In this document: positions 40,286 to 50,391 of the stretch, piece after piece | How the letters are laid out: every line of letters begins with the position of its first letter | Numbering within the stretch: the stretch's first letter is position 1 | DNA from: Citrobacter sedlakii NBRC 105722 | GTDB lineage: Bacteria; Pseudomonadota; Gammaproteobacteria; Enterobacterales; Enterobacteriaceae | Assembly: GCF_000759835.1 (NCBI RefSeq) | Contig: NZ_BBNB01000001.1 | Coordinates: 620,001 to 684,000 of the forward strand | Direction of reading: 5' to 3' | DNA length: 64,000 nt | Made by a program: the position numbers and the translations under genes | The notes under the pieces: generated by a model | The model's database searches: none | Seen by the model: the letters and a program-made list of their open reading frames with translations, nothing else | Told to the model about the DNA's origin: nothing

Positions 40286-41340
40286 CAGTGTGAAACTCCT
40301 AAAGTAATAGTGACGCCCTGTTCCCGCAGGGTTTCGCCTAATAACTGCCCATGACTCAGTAGCCAGGCTGCCGGCCCCGACACACTTCCGACGCCTACCG
40401 TCTGGCGAACAAACGACGATGCCGGAAAGCGGTGCTCATGTTCACGCAACACGTCAGCGCTAAAGGTTTCAAACGGCACGCGCCAGCATGACGCGAGCTG
40501 AATCAATCCTTCTTCATCTTTTTTTAGCGACACGCTGCCAATGGCTTTCAGGGCGAGCGGGTCAAAACGCTGCGCGGCGAGCTGACGCGCCAGCAGCGCC
40601 GCCAGCAGCGGAAACGGCGTATCCCGACGACAGCCGATTCCGGCCACCACACGCTGCGGCACCAGTTTCCAGTGACGCACTGGAATATCAGGCAGTTCGT
40701 CACGCAAGGTGATACACACCAGCGCATCCAGCTCGGGTAACTGCCTGAGATCGGTCACGGTGATAAATCCGCGGCGGTCGCAGTGGCGCACGTCTTCGTC
40801 CAGTTCGGTATCCCACCACAAACCGACCCGCTGATTGCTCACCAGCATCTGGTTGACCACTTTGACCGCCGCGCGGAAATCATTCATGCGCGCGTTAAGC
40901 TGAAAAGCGAGGGTATCCAGCGCCGCCATGTCATTAACGTCGGTCGCCGTGGTAATCACCGGATCCGCGCCCAGCATCCCCGCCAGATAGCGGGTCAGCG
41001 CATTTGCTCCGCCCGCATGGCCGGAAAGAAGGCTGATAACGTGCTGGCCGCGTTCGTCAATAACCACCACCGCCGGATCGCTGAACTTGTCGTTCACAAG
41101 CGGCGCCAGTACGCGAACCGCAATGCCGGTCGCGCCAATAAAAATCAGCGCTGAATAATGACTAAACGCGTCACGCGCCGCCTGGGCGAAACCGCCGTCA
41201 AAAGGCAAAAAACCGTCCTCAAGCAGCTTCTCGCTGGTAAAACAGGTCAGCGGCAGCATCGCCGCCAGCCGTTTCGCCAGTTGCACCCCGCCGGGCGTCA
41301 GGCAAAACAGGGCAATGGATTCAGGCTTTACGGTATTCAT
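40285..41340 (-). CDS. cbiG: Cobalt-precorrin-5A hydrolase CbiG
   Basis: CbiG opens the delta-lactone of cobalt-precorrin-5A, releasing acetaldehyde. The ATG at 41340 ([19 protein letters not shown]) gives 351 residues, the Salmonella length. The N-terminal CbiG domain contains [20 protein letters not shown] and [18 protein letters not shown]; the C-terminal domain has [19 protein letters not shown]. It overlaps cbiF by 20 bases. Confidence 0.96.
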   Translation of the reverse strand: MNTVKPESIALFCLTPGGVQLAKRLAAMLPLTCFTSEKLLEDGFLPFDGGFAQAARDAFSHYSALIFIGATGIAVRVLAPLVNDKFSDPAVVVIDERGQHVISLLSGHAGGANALTRYLAGMLGADPVITTATDVNDMAALDTLAFQLNARMNDFRAAVKVVNQMLVSNQRVGLWWDTELDEDVRHCDRRGFITVTDLRQLPELDALVCITLRDELPDIPVRHWKLVPQRVVAGIGCRRDTPFPLLAALLARQLAAQRFDPLALKAIGSVSLKKDEEGLIQLASCWRVPFETFSADVLREHEHRFPASSFVRQTVGVGSVSGPAAWLLSHGQLLGETLREQGVTITLGVSH

Positions 41341-42094
41341 GGCTAAAGTCCGCCGCATACAGTTTTGAGTAGTGGTACTCCTCACCCAGGAAATCCCCGA
41401 CCAGAATCAGCGCCGTTTTGCGGATCCCGGCGTCACGCACGCGGTCTGCGATGTCCGCTAAGGTGCCGCGCACGGTCTGACTTTCCGGCCAGGTGGCTTT
41501 GTAGATCACCGCCACAGGGGTGGTCGCCGTGTAGCCGCCGTCAATTAGCCGTTCCGCCACCCGATGAATGCGCTGTACCGAAAGATAAATCGCCATTGAG
41601 GTACGGTGGCTGGCGAAGGACTCAAGCTGCTCCCGCTCCGGCACTGGCGTACGTCCTTCAAGCCGGGTGATGATCAGACTCTGGGACACCTCCGGCACGG
41701 TGTACTCAACGCCCAGTTCCGCCGCCGCGCCAAGAAACGCGCTGACGCCCGGCACCACTTGCCAGGGAATATCGCGTTTGGTCAGTTCCTCACCCTGCTC
41801 ACGCACCGAGCCATATAACGAAACGTCCCCGGTTTGCAGACGTACCACCGTTTTCCCGGCCTTCACGCCCGCTTCCATGAGATCGAGGATCTGCTCAAGG
41901 TGCAACGCCGCGCTGTCATGGCACTCGGCTCCCTCAGGACAATACTCAAGCAGTTCGGTGTTGATCAGCGAACCGGCATAAATCACCACCTGCGCCTGTT
42001 GCAGTAAGCGGTAGCCCTTGAGAGTAATCAGCTCGCGGTCGCCCGGACCGGCACCAACGAACCACACACAGCGGGGATCAAATGTCTCAGACAT
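41321..42094 (-). CDS. cbiF: Cobalt-precorrin-4 C11-methyltransferase CbiF
   Basis: CbiF methylates C11 of cobalt-precorrin-4. The ATG at 42094 ([20 protein letters not shown]) gives 257 residues. The GAGPGD motif and the [17 protein letters not shown] loop are typical of the family. It overlaps cbiT by 8 bases at its start and cbiG by 20 at its end. Confidence 0.96.
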   Translation of the reverse strand: MSETFDPRCVWFVGAGPGDRELITLKGYRLLQQAQVVIYAGSLINTELLEYCPEGAECHDSAALHLEQILDLMEAGVKAGKTVVRLQTGDVSLYGSVREQGEELTKRDIPWQVVPGVSAFLGAAAELGVEYTVPEVSQSLIITRLEGRTPVPEREQLESFASHRTSMAIYLSVQRIHRVAERLIDGGYTATTPVAVIYKATWPESQTVRGTLADIADRVRDAGIRKTALILVGDFLGEEYHYSKLYAADFSHEYRKA

Positions 42095-42656
42095 AGCGTT
42101 CTTCCTTCTGACAGGCGATGACAAACACAGGGTTGTTCGGTTTGAAAAAATGGCCGCTGCCGAGCGCGGTCAAGGACGACACTTGCAGTTGCAGGCAGTC
42201 AACGTCGTGTATGTCCAACTGCTGCAAATGCGCCAGCGCGGCGTTGAGGTTTTCCTGCAAGATGAAGGTCATTACCAGACGTCCGCGCGGGTGCAACTGA
42301 CGCAGCGACCAGTCAATAAGCCCGGTCAAATGGCCGCCGCTGCCGCCCATAAACACCGCGTCGGCTTTTTCGGTCAACATCATGGGGGCTTCCCCCGGCA
42401 GGATATCGATATTCGGACAGGCAAAATGTTGACGATTCTCGTCCAACAGCCGTAGCGCCGCCGGGTTACGTTCGATGGCCGTCACGTGCAAAGAGGGATA
42501 GCGTAACGCCGCCTCTATAGAGACGCTGCCCGTTCCCGCGCCAATATCAATCAGGTGACTGGCCCGGTGTAGCTCCAGTTTTGCCAGCGCAATCGCCCGT
42601 ACCGCCTCTTTGGTCATCGGCACGTTTCCGCCGCGCAGAAAAAGCTCATCTTTCAT
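42087..42656 (-). CDS. cbiT: Cobalt-precorrin-6B C15-methyltransferase (decarboxylating) CbiT
   Basis: CbiT methylates C15 and removes the C12 acetate carboxyl. The 189-residue product starts [20 protein letters not shown] and has a classical Rossmann SAM motif [17 protein letters not shown], unlike the other methylases in the operon. It overlaps cbiE by 11 bases and acts as its partner (the two are fused as CobL in aerobes). Confidence 0.96.
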   Translation of the reverse strand: MKDELFLRGGNVPMTKEAVRAIALAKLELHRASHLIDIGAGTGSVSIEAALRYPSLHVTAIERNPAALRLLDENRQHFACPNIDILPGEAPMMLTEKADAVFMGGSGGHLTGLIDWSLRQLHPRGRLVMTFILQENLNAALAHLQQLDIHDVDCLQLQVSSLTALGSGHFFKPNNPVFVIACQKEERYV

Positions 42657-43251
42657 CTAAGATCACCACCGCATTCATCTCGTAGTCGGCCTGCACCTCA
42701 CTGGCGCGCAGCCAGTGGATCCGTTCATTGTCCATCGCCAGGTTCTCGCCAATCACCATCCAGCTATCGCCTTTGCCGCGCGCCACCAGCTGCGCGGCGA
42801 TATCCCGCGGCCCGCACTGCGCGTCGGTGACCATCGCCACTTTGCGATGCGCCGCCAGCGTATCGAAGCAGACGCTGCGCCCGTGGCTGCTGGTTAACCA
42901 CATGTCGTTCATGTCGATACCTGATCGGGCGCAGAGATACTGCACGGCGCTGATCCCGGGAATAATGCGTACCCGCTCAATGCCAAAGTGCGCGACCAGC
43001 CGCGTACCGATGCCATAAAACAACGGATCGCCAGAGGCGAGGACCACCACATTTTTATCCTGCTGCGTCTCAATCCATGCCAGCAGCGCCGGAATATTGG
43101 CGCCGAGCGTAAACTTTGCCCCCTGAAACGCCGGAAACTGCTGCAAATGACGTTTACCCCCCACCAGCACGTCGGCATTCGCCACCGCGTCCCGCGCGGC
43201 AGGCGTCATCAGATGCAAGCCCGCAGGCCCCATTCCTGCCACCGTTAACAT
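42646..43251 (-). CDS. cbiE: Cobalt-precorrin-7 C5-methyltransferase CbiE
   Basis: CbiE methylates C5 of cobalt-precorrin-7. The 201-residue product starts [20 protein letters not shown] with the methylase GMGPAG motif and has the [19 protein letters not shown] loop. It overlaps cbiD by 7 bases and cbiT by 11. Confidence 0.96.
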   Translation of the reverse strand: MLTVAGMGPAGLHLMTPAARDAVANADVLVGGKRHLQQFPAFQGAKFTLGANIPALLAWIETQQDKNVVVLASGDPLFYGIGTRLVAHFGIERVRIIPGISAVQYLCARSGIDMNDMWLTSSHGRSVCFDTLAAHRKVAMVTDAQCGPRDIAAQLVARGKGDSWMVIGENLAMDNERIHWLRASEVQADYEMNAVVILDER

Positions 43252-44384
43252 TGCAACTCCTGAGCTATCGCCCCGAGAGGACGGTTGCTTCCCAGTACCT
43301 GGTTATCGAACGAGAACATAATGGCGTCGCAGGTCGGCGGGGTTTTGGTAAAGCGCAGCATCTGCCTCACGCGCAGGCAGATGCGTTCCGCAAGATGGTC
43401 ATAAATGCGCTGATAGCCATACGCGTCGATATGTTCCATCGCCGCCTCGGTAGTGTCGCAGTCGCTGACCTCTCTCAACAGCGCCAGCGGTGCGCCGAGC
43501 AGCGCAAGGTGCGCCACCAGCGTTTCCATTCGCGCATCGGCAATATGGCTATGGGTATGGAAGATCCCGGCGGCGATTTTGATTAGCTTCCCCGGATGAC
43601 CGACCAGAACGATGTGGCGGAAACCGAGCCGCACCGCTTCTTCAATCATGTAACCGACGAAGTTACTCATGGTGACCACCACTTTGCTGTCAATCCCCAT
43701 TTGCTCGCGCACGAAGCGCTCGCCATGATTGCCCGGCACCAGCACCACCCGTTCAAGCCCCTCGGCGCGCTTAATCTCCAGCTCCAGCGACAGGGATCGT
43801 TTCCAGCTTTCCTCCGACATTGGCGTCACGATGCCGGTGGTGCCGATAATGGAAATGCCGCCAACGATCCCCAACCGCGAGTTGTAGGTTTTTTGCGCCC
43901 GCACTTCGCCTTCCGGCGCGAATATTTCAATTTCCGCCCCGCGCGCCGGGCCTATCGCCTCTCGCACCGCCGATTCAATGGTATGACGTGGCGTGCGGTT
44001 AATAGCGGCGCTGCCAATCGGCAGACCAATACCTTTACGCGTAACTGTGCCAACCCCCTCCCCGCCCAGCAGCGTTATTTCACCGCTGTCGTTCAGCGTC
44101 ACGCGGGCGAAAATCAACATGCCGTGTGTAGCGTCGACATCATCCCCGCCGTCTTTGCGGATCGCGGCAATCGCCTGCAGGCCTTCAATGTGCGGTGATT
44201 CCACATTGAGGCACAGCGTGACGCCGGACGGCGTGACGATGGAAATCTGATGGATCAAATGCTGGCGCAGCACCATCAGCGCCGCGACTTTTGCCGCCGC
44301 CGTGGCGCACGAACCGGTGGTATAGCCTTTTCGCAGCGCTTTACCGTTGTGCCAGACGGGAGCATCAAACGTCTGATCGCTCAT
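43245..44384 (-). CDS. cbiD: Cobalt-precorrin-5B C1-methyltransferase CbiD
   Basis: CbiD methylates C1; it is unrelated to the CbiE/F/H/L methylases. The 379-residue product has the signature [20 protein letters not shown] near residue 18, [18 protein letters not shown] and the [18 protein letters not shown] segment. It overlaps cbiC and cbiE by 4 and 7 bases. Confidence 0.96.
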   Translation of the reverse strand: MSDQTFDAPVWHNGKALRKGYTTGSCATAAAKVAALMVLRQHLIHQISIVTPSGVTLCLNVESPHIEGLQAIAAIRKDGGDDVDATHGMLIFARVTLNDSGEITLLGGEGVGTVTRKGIGLPIGSAAINRTPRHTIESAVREAIGPARGAEIEIFAPEGEVRAQKTYNSRLGIVGGISIIGTTGIVTPMSEESWKRSLSLELEIKRAEGLERVVLVPGNHGERFVREQMGIDSKVVVTMSNFVGYMIEEAVRLGFRHIVLVGHPGKLIKIAAGIFHTHSHIADARMETLVAHLALLGAPLALLREVSDCDTTEAAMEHIDAYGYQRIYDHLAERICLRVRQMLRFTKTPPTCDAIMFSFDNQVLGSNRPLGAIAQELQC

Positions 44385-45013
44385 CGCGCCCCCTCAAGGT
44401 GATAAAGGATGGCGTTGATAATTGCCGCTGCGACGTTGCTGCCGCCTTTACGTCCGAGGGCGGCAATAGCGGGTAATGGGCTGCGCGTCAGCGCCTCTTT
44501 TGATTCCGCCGCTCCGACGAATCCGACCGGTACGCCGACCACCCCATTCACCGCCGCATCATGTTCAAGCAGACGAAATAATGCGGTGGGGGCATTGCCG
44601 AAAACAAACACTTTCTCGCTCTCTTCCGTCACGGCAATATCCACGGCCGCCATTGAGCGAGTGATCCCCTGTGCTTTCGCCTGCGCCACCACCCGCGGAT
44701 CGCTGATGTAGCAACGGCACTCACCGCCGAATTTCGCCAGTAGCGTTTTGTTGATCCCCGACAGCGCCATCGTGGTATCGGTGTAGATCACTGACGGACG
44801 ACGCAGCGCCGCACAAAGTCGGGAGAGTGCATCATCGGAAAACCAGAGAATATCGAGCCAGTCAAAATCGGCGGTGGTGTGGATGACACGCTTGATAATG
44901 GCCTCATGCAGTGGGCTGGCGAAGCGGTATTCCGGGCGCGTTTCATGGATGATCTCACCAATGATGTCGAAGCTTTTGGCCTCTATCGCCATCGGTTGCT
45001 GGATGTAATGCAT
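44381..45013 (-). CDS. cbiC: Cobalt-precorrin-8 methylmutase CbiC
   Basis: CbiC moves the C11 methyl to C12 to form cobyrinic acid. The 210-residue product starts [20 protein letters not shown]. The catalytic His expected in the family lies in [15 protein letters not shown], and [16 protein letters not shown] is a conserved loop. It starts 10 bases after cbiB ends and overlaps cbiD by 4. Confidence 0.96.
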   Translation of the reverse strand: MHYIQQPMAIEAKSFDIIGEIIHETRPEYRFASPLHEAIIKRVIHTTADFDWLDILWFSDDALSRLCAALRRPSVIYTDTTMALSGINKTLLAKFGGECRCYISDPRVVAQAKAQGITRSMAAVDIAVTEESEKVFVFGNAPTALFRLLEHDAAVNGVVGVPVGFVGAAESKEALTRSPLPAIAALGRKGGSNVAAAIINAILYHLEGAR

Positions 45014-45023
45014 TGTTTAATCC

Positions 45024-45983
45024 TCAGGCCATGCCAACCACCAGCCAGCGCGTCAACATAAACAGCGCCAGGGCCAGCGTGGACGCAACCCACATCAGTC
45101 GAATCGTTTGGGGAATGTCATTTACGGTAATCTCGCGCTGCGCGTCGCCAATCCACGGCTTTTCAACGCGCTCGCCAAAATAGTCATTTGGACCGCCGAG
45201 GCGAATGCCCAGCGCGCCGGCCACGGGCGCTTCCGCCCATGCGCAGTTGGGGCTGCTGTGGTTATAGCGATCGCGCCAGCCAATACGCAGGGCGCGCGCG
45301 CCGTCGTTGCGGCACAAAAATGCCGCGGCGCTCAGCAGCAGCCAGCTCAACCGGGCGGGAAGGAAGTTTGCGAGGTCATCAAGACGGGCGCTGACCATGC
45401 CGATCGCCCGGTACTTTTCGTGCTTGTAGCCCACCATCGAGTCCAGGGTGTTAACCGCTTTATAGGCCATCGCCAGCGGCGCGCCGCCCAGCATAAGAAA
45501 AAACAGCGGCGCAATAATGCCGTCGACGGTATTTTCGGCGACGGTTTCCACCACCGCCCGGTTTATTTGTTGTGGAGCCAGCTGCGAGGTGTCACGACCG
45601 ACAATCCACGACAATTTCTCCCGGCTGGCGGCGAGATCCCCCGCGCGCAGCGGGCGTTCCACGTCTCTGGCGGCATTGGCCAGACAGCGACCAGCCAGCA
45701 CGGTGAAAATCATCCACACCTCCACCAACCCGCCCAGCCACGGATGGATCAGCCGGGCGGCGGTCAACGCGCCCCAGGCCACTGCCCACGTCACCCCCAC
45801 CACCACCAGCCACATCACGCCGCCACCGATGCGCAGCGCACGCTCGCTGTGGCAATGACGACGAACCGTCCGCTGTACGACGGTAATCAGGTTGCCTATC
45901 CAGCGCACCGGGTGCGGCCAGTGCTGCGGGTCGCCAATCATAACGTCGAGGAGCCAGGCGACACACCACGCAAGCAGTGTCAT
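45024..45983 (-). CDS. cbiB: Adenosylcobinamide-phosphate synthase CbiB
   Basis: CbiB attaches aminopropanol (phosphate) to adenosylcobyric acid. The 319-residue polytopic membrane protein starts MTLLAWCVAWLLDVMIGDPQ, the family signature, and contains RDTSQLAPQQINRAVVETVA and DGIIAPLFFLMLGGAPLAMA. It overlaps cbiA by 4 bases. Confidence 0.96.
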   Translation of the reverse strand: MTLLAWCVAWLLDVMIGDPQHWPHPVRWIGNLITVVQRTVRRHCHSERALRIGGGVMWLVVVGVTWAVAWGALTAARLIHPWLGGLVEVWMIFTVLAGRCLANAARDVERPLRAGDLAASREKLSWIVGRDTSQLAPQQINRAVVETVAENTVDGIIAPLFFLMLGGAPLAMAYKAVNTLDSMVGYKHEKYRAIGMVSARLDDLANFLPARLSWLLLSAAAFLCRNDGARALRIGWRDRYNHSSPNCAWAEAPVAGALGIRLGGPNDYFGERVEKPWIGDAQREITVNDIPQTIRLMWVASTLALALFMLTRWLVVGMA

Positions 45984-47359
45984 AACGCCTCCCTCGCCGC
46001 CTGCAGCCAGCGGGTCAGCATGAGCGGACGCTGGGCAAAATGGACATGCAGATAACTGGCGAAAGTATTACCTGCCTGCCAGCCGCCGGACCACTGCTGC
46101 AGCGTTTTACCGTCGCGCACCTTGCGACAGGCCATCACAGCGGAAATTTGCGGGAAAAAATCGGAGTAGTGAAATTCATGGCCGCGCAGGATTTCGCCTT
46201 CCGCCGCCAGCAGGGTTGGCTGCAGCGCCTGCGCTTCGCAGTAGCCAAAGCGGGTCAACCGTTCCCCCATTTTGCTGTAACCGGGAAGGATATCCGCCAT
46301 GTAATGCACGAATCCACTGGCGTCCTCCAGTTGCGTACCGAGGTACATTAACCCGCCGCACTCGGCATAAATGGCGACGCCACGCTGGTGCGCATCGCGC
46401 AGACTCGCCAGCATCGTGCCGTTAGCCGCCAGCGCGCTGGCATGCAGTTCAGGATAACCGCCACCCAGCCAGACCATCTGACAGTCGGGTAAAACCCGGT
46501 CATGCAGCGGGCTGAAGCGGACGATCTTCACGCCGGTACGCTCCAGCAACGTCACGTTATCGGGATAGTAAAAATTAAACGCTTCGTCGTCGGCCATCGC
46601 CAGCGTGAGTCCCTTTCCGGCGTCCTGTGCGGGCAATTCCGGCCATGCGCCCTGTGGTAAGGTTGCTATTTCACTTAGCGCTAAAAGGTGGTCGATATTG
46701 AGCGTCTGCTCCAGCGTAGCGGCAAAATCCAGCCAGGGTTGCTGTGTCACCACCGACTCGCGGGCAGTCACCAGTCCAAGATGGCGCTCCGGCAGCGTAA
46801 CGCCCTCAACGTGCGGCACATAACCCAGCACGGGCACTGCGCAATAGCGCTCAATCGCCGTTTTAAGCAAGTGAAAATGCGCTTCGCTGTTGACGCGATT
46901 CACCATCACGCCCGCGAGGTTAAGCGTCGGGTCGAATTGCTGAAATCCCATTACCGTCGCGGCAATGGAGGTCGAAACGGCCTTGCCATCCACCAGCAGG
47001 ATCACCGGACACCCCAGCTGTTTCGCCATCGCCGCGGTACTGCAATAGCCGGGATCGGTGCCGTATCCGTCGTAGAGTCCCATCACGCCTTCGATAACGG
47101 CGATATCCGCCTCCTGCATCTGCTCGCAAAACAGCGCATTGAGGACGGGTTCGGGAAGCATAAAGCTGTCGAGATTACGGGAAGGTGTACCGCAGACCGC
47201 CGTATGCCAGGCGGTATCCAGGTAGTCAGGGCCGACTTTACAGGGCTGGACGCGAAGCCCTCGTTGTTTTAGCGCGCTAAGCAGACCCAACGTAACCGTG
47301 GTTTTTCCACAGCCACTCCCGGTACCTGCCAGAACAAACGCATACTGCTGTGCCGCCAT
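45980..47359 (-). CDS. cbiA: Cobyrinic acid a,c-diamide synthase CbiA
   Basis: CbiA amidates the a and c carboxylates of cobyrinic acid with ATP and glutamine. The ATG at 47359 (MAAQQYAFVLAGTGSGCGKT) gives 459 residues; the open frame upstream is riboswitch leader. P-loop GTGSGCGKTT sits near residue 12 and the amidotransferase Cys in IYAECGGLMYLG. It is the first gene of the 20-gene operon, and its ribosome-binding site is buried in a hairpin (47361-47380). Confidence 0.97.
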   Translation of the reverse strand: MAAQQYAFVLAGTGSGCGKTTVTLGLLSALKQRGLRVQPCKVGPDYLDTAWHTAVCGTPSRNLDSFMLPEPVLNALFCEQMQEADIAVIEGVMGLYDGYGTDPGYCSTAAMAKQLGCPVILLVDGKAVSTSIAATVMGFQQFDPTLNLAGVMVNRVNSEAHFHLLKTAIERYCAVPVLGYVPHVEGVTLPERHLGLVTARESVVTQQPWLDFAATLEQTLNIDHLLALSEIATLPQGAWPELPAQDAGKGLTLAMADDEAFNFYYPDNVTLLERTGVKIVRFSPLHDRVLPDCQMVWLGGGYPELHASALAANGTMLASLRDAHQRGVAIYAECGGLMYLGTQLEDASGFVHYMADILPGYSKMGERLTRFGYCEAQALQPTLLAAEGEILRGHEFHYSDFFPQISAVMACRKVRDGKTLQQWSGGWQAGNTFASYLHVHFAQRPLMLTRWLQAAREAL

Positions 47360-47360
47360 G

Positions 47361-47401
47361 ACCCTGATCCTGTTCAGGGTGGTAGGGATGTACTGACATC
47401 C
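47361..47401 (-). promoter_or_regulatory. Expression-platform hairpins at the cbiA start
   Basis: Minus strand ACCCTGA pairs with TCAGGGT (47361-47380); the second arm contains the AGGG ribosome-binding site and abuts the cbiA ATG, so the stem blocks initiation. A second stem GGATGT/ACATCC (47386-47401) precedes it. Confidence 0.75.
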
Positions 47402-47458
47402 AGTCTTTCGACTGTCTGTTTTAAAGCAACCCACTTCCCACCGAAGTTGTTGAATGTA

Positions 47459-47612
47459 TCCGACAGGCAGGTCTTCTGGCTTAGCGTCATCCTCTCCCGT
47501 CCTTCCCAATCTTGCGATCAGTGGTCTTTACGGGGTCGTCAGCATCACAGCAGCGGGGGCTGCGGGGGATTTTCACCCCCTTCCCTGACACAAATGTGTC
47601 TAACCTGTCGGC
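47459..47612 (-). promoter_or_regulatory. Adenosylcobalamin riboswitch
   Basis: Outer stem GCCGACAGG (47604-47612) pairs with CCTGTCGGA (47459-47467). The B12 box AGCCAGAAGACCTGCCTGT (47463-47481), the GACCACTG motif, GGGAAGG and GATGACGCTAAG are all present in order on the minus strand. This is the classical enterobacterial cbi leader, which senses AdoCbl and shuts off cbiA translation. Confidence 0.95.
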
Positions 47613-47905
47613 TTCAATGATGAACAGACTGGCATCTGCTCATCATCTTAAACTCTTTTTAACGCATTCTTTTTCGCGCGGGTATTGCAACCCTCAACGG
47701 CAAAACAATGCCGGATTAACACGCTTCTTTCTGAAAAGACACGCAGAAGAATAATGAAAACCCTTCACAATGAAACTGTATCTCATCACAAAAATAAAAA
47801 CTGGCGAAGTTTACGCTGCAATTTTTGATATTTTATTGCGCTATGACAATTTATTGCTGCGCCAAATAAAATAAACCGCGAATAATGGCTCGCTCACGGG
47901 AAATA
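47613..47905. other. Upstream leader/promoter region of the cbi operon
   Basis: This is AT-rich sequence between the pocR terminator and the riboswitch, without a supported gene. It should hold the PocR-dependent cbi promoter and the start of a long 5' leader, by analogy with Salmonella. I could not assign -35/-10 boxes or a PocR site with confidence. Confidence 0.5.
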
Positions 47906-47947
47906 TCAAAAATCGGCAATAGCAAAATATTGCTATTTACGCCGATT
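47906..47947 (-). terminator. Terminator overlapping the pocR stop codon
   Basis: A two-part stem, AATCGGC/GCCGATT outside and AATAGCAA/TTGCTATT inside with a 3-base bulge, is followed on the minus strand by TTTTTGATATTT. The pocR TAA (47937-47939) lies within the stem, so translation to the end would disrupt it. Confidence 0.75.
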
Positions 47948-48854
47948 CTACCGGTAAATTTTCTGCGGCCTGCTGCCGATATGCCTGCGGCGTCACCTGA
48001 TAAGTCTGACGAAATACTTTGCAGAAATAACTGGTTTGAGAAAAACCTAAATTGCGGGCAATACTGGCAATGCTCCAGTCACTATGGCAAAGCAGTTCCC
48101 GCGCGCTGGCCATACGCTGTTGATTCACCCATGCGTTAAAGCCGATCCCCTGATATTTTTTGAACAACTTGCTGAAATAGTACGGGCTGAGGTAGACGTG
48201 TGATGCCACGTCTTCAAGGCGTAAATCGTCGGACAAATGGGCATCAATATAGCGCAGCGCTTTTTTCATTTTGCTGTCATGCGGGCTGGGCGCACGCGCC
48301 GGACGCGACGGTTCCGCGCTCTGTTCGCTGTCTTTGATTACCACAAAATTCAGCTGTTTTTTCAGGCAGTTTTCAACAATTAGCTTCAACAAATCCGCAG
48401 ATGCCATCACTCGCGAGTAGTCCATTTCCGGGACGTTGCGAAATTCATTGAGCAGTTCCGGGTCGGCCTGCCAGCGGTCGTCAACGTTGAGAATATCGAC
48501 CAAATCAACCCCCTCATCGTTACGCAGACGCACCTGACCACACAATACGAACCCAACCAGATGCCCGGCGATAACCAGGGGGATAGAAAAATCGGTTAAC
48601 CCGGCATGGCAACGGTAGATACAGGGCTGATCCGATTTCGAGGCTTCCAGCCCTCCGCAGCGATCGCTCATCCGGCAGCGGGTGCTGTGCTGAGGATGTT
48701 GACGCATCAGCTGACAAAAAGGCGTGAAATTAAATAGCTCAGAAATCTCATCACCGTGAATATTGACAACCACAACGGCCAGGCTTGTGGCTTGCGCAAA
48801 ATCCTGTGCGATTTTATTAATGAGTTCTGAGTTCAGGGTACTCGCAGAAATCAT
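47937..48854 (-). CDS. pocR: Propanediol-responsive regulator PocR
   Basis: PocR is an AraC/XylS-type activator that turns on the cob and pdu operons in response to 1,2-propanediol. The 305-residue product has an N-terminal PocR sensory domain with several Cys (RCRMSDRCGG, PCIYRCHAGL) and a C-terminal double helix-turn-helix (DVASHVYLSPYYFSKLFKKY and NLGFSQTSYFCKVFRQTY). GAGGG lies 8 bases before the ATG. It sits between its two target operons. Confidence 0.96.
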   Translation of the reverse strand: MISASTLNSELINKIAQDFAQATSLAVVVVNIHGDEISELFNFTPFCQLMRQHPQHSTRCRMSDRCGGLEASKSDQPCIYRCHAGLTDFSIPLVIAGHLVGFVLCGQVRLRNDEGVDLVDILNVDDRWQADPELLNEFRNVPEMDYSRVMASADLLKLIVENCLKKQLNFVVIKDSEQSAEPSRPARAPSPHDSKMKKALRYIDAHLSDDLRLEDVASHVYLSPYYFSKLFKKYQGIGFNAWVNQQRMASARELLCHSDWSIASIARNLGFSQTSYFCKVFRQTYQVTPQAYRQQAAENLPVESA

Positions 48855-48962
48855 GATAAAATCCCTCAGTTAATCCATTGTTATAATTAAAACATATTTT
48901 TTACATTTACTTTTTGTCATCGGCTGTCCTTAGTTAATGACTGAAAGCCAAATGACAATAAC

Positions 48963-48991
48963 AAAAGTCTCCCGGGCTGGGGAGACTTTTT
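48963..48991 (-). terminator. Terminator downstream of pduF
   Basis: AAAAGTCTCC (48963-48972) pairs with GGAGACTTTT (48981-48990), with T-runs on both strands, in the 198-bp gap between pduF and pocR. Read-through from pduF into pocR is known in Salmonella and would have to pass this stem. Confidence 0.75.
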
Positions 48992-49052
48992 AGTCAGTTC
49001 GGGAAAGCAGATCACGAAATCGTTATTGATTTCGTGATAATAACCTTGCAGC

Positions 49053-49868
49053 TCAGGAAGAGGCGTTCGTTTCCTCAATTTTACAGGCATTGCAGGGCAA
49101 ATTTTTGCCAATGAAAAAGCGATAAATGGCTGCGCCGCCGCATGCGCCAATCACCGGTGCAATAATCGGCACAATAAAGTAAGGAATATCCCGCCCGCCG
49201 GTCATCGCAATATTCCCCCAGCCAGCCATCCAGGTGAACAGCTTAGGGCCAAAATCACGGGCTGGATTCATCGCAAAGCCAGTCAGCGGCCCGGTGGACG
49301 CGCCGATAACGGCAACCAGGATCCCAATAAGCAGCGGCGCCAACGGCCCTTTTGGCACACCGTTGCCGTCGTCCGTCAACGCCATAATCAGTCCCATCAG
49401 AATCGAGGTGATAACCACTTCGACGCCAGCCGCCTGCCACACGTTCAGCGCAGCCGCCGGATAAGTACTGAAAATACTGGCCAGGTACAGACTGTCGACG
49501 CTACCGCGCACCATGTTGTGGGCGGTTTCATACTCGGTGAACAAACTGCCATACAGCAGATAGGCCAATACTGCGCCGCCAAACGCCCCTGCCACCTGGG
49601 CAACGGTGTAAGGCAACACTTTGCGCCCCGGAAAACAGGCAAAAAGCCAGAGCGCGACGGTAATCGCCGGGTTGAGATGCGCCCCGGAGATCCCCGCAGT
49701 CAGGTACACCGCCAGGGAAATACCCAGACCCCAAATGATGCAAATTTCCCAGAGACCGAGGCTGGCGCCAGCGACTTTCAGGGCGCTAAGACAGCCGATG
49801 CCAAAAAACAGAAACAGCCCGGTGCCCAAAAACTCGGCAATACATTGCGCTTTCAGTGAATCATTCAT
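49053..49868 (-). CDS. pduF: Propanediol diffusion facilitator PduF
   Basis: PduF is an aquaglyceroporin (MIP family) for entry of 1,2-propanediol. The 271-residue product starts MNDSLKAQCIAEFLGTGLFL, has six membrane helices and both NPA boxes (SGAHLNPAITVALW and GFAMNPARDFGPKL); the Asp after the second NPAR favours polyol over water. It is about 7 residues longer than Salmonella PduF at the C-terminus. It diverges from pduA. Confidence 0.96.
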   Translation of the reverse strand: MNDSLKAQCIAEFLGTGLFLFFGIGCLSALKVAGASLGLWEICIIWGLGISLAVYLTAGISGAHLNPAITVALWLFACFPGRKVLPYTVAQVAGAFGGAVLAYLLYGSLFTEYETAHNMVRGSVDSLYLASIFSTYPAAALNVWQAAGVEVVITSILMGLIMALTDDGNGVPKGPLAPLLIGILVAVIGASTGPLTGFAMNPARDFGPKLFTWMAGWGNIAMTGGRDIPYFIVPIIAPVIGACGGAAIYRFFIGKNLPCNACKIEETNASS

Positions 49869-50391
49869 TGTGACACCTTCTTAGAAGCGTTCGTGTCTGA
49901 CCAGCGGACCCTTGCTGGCCGTAGAGTACAACGACACTTACTATAAAAACGGCTGGCTGAAAATTGTTGGCAAACTGAACCTGCCGGGGCTCTGAAAAAT
50001 CGTGTTGAGATAACAAATTTTTGCCATTGCATTATTCACAAACAGGCATTAACCACGCAGTCAGGCATTTAAACCGCAAACTTAAAGATAATAAAAATTC
50101 GTTATTTGCAGGTTTCCTTTTTTCTATAAAGGTCACACTTCCCTTTCCCGCCCATAACAAAATAAATTATTTATGTCACGCCTGAAAATGTAAAAATGGA
50201 ATCACAAAAACCAATTTTTACTATTCATAAAAATATCAACACCCTTTAAAAACAGTCACATAAAACAATTCACACCAAATTAATCACATTCAGCGCCAAC
50301 TATTTTTCCACGCATACTGTCAAGTCAGCCATTCTTTTTCCTCGCTTCTTTTTATAGTCATGAATATCGGGACAACCCACGCGAGGTCTTT
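49869..50391. other. Divergent pduF-pduA control region
   Basis: This 523-bp gap must contain the pduF and pdu operon promoters, both expected to be PocR- and CRP-dependent from Salmonella work. The half nearer pduA (50000-50391) is strongly AT-rich with several TCACA half-sites (for example near 50250 and 50286), but no full CRP palindrome was found. At 49885-49995 a short open stretch on the plus strand reads like a protein C-terminus. Confidence 0.55.

Noticed and set aside
43596..44198. 200-codon open frame antisense to cbiD
   Set aside because: No start signal or homology; cbiD signature motifs are intact on the other strand.
45108..46055. 315-codon open frame antisense to cbiB and cbiA
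   Set aside because: The His/Gln/Arg-rich translation is a typical GC-rich shadow, and cbiB on the other strand is clear by motif, length and overlap.
50160..50300. CRP site in front of pduA
   Set aside because: Several TCACA half-sites occur, but none has a partner TGTGA at the right spacing; a binding assay would be needed.
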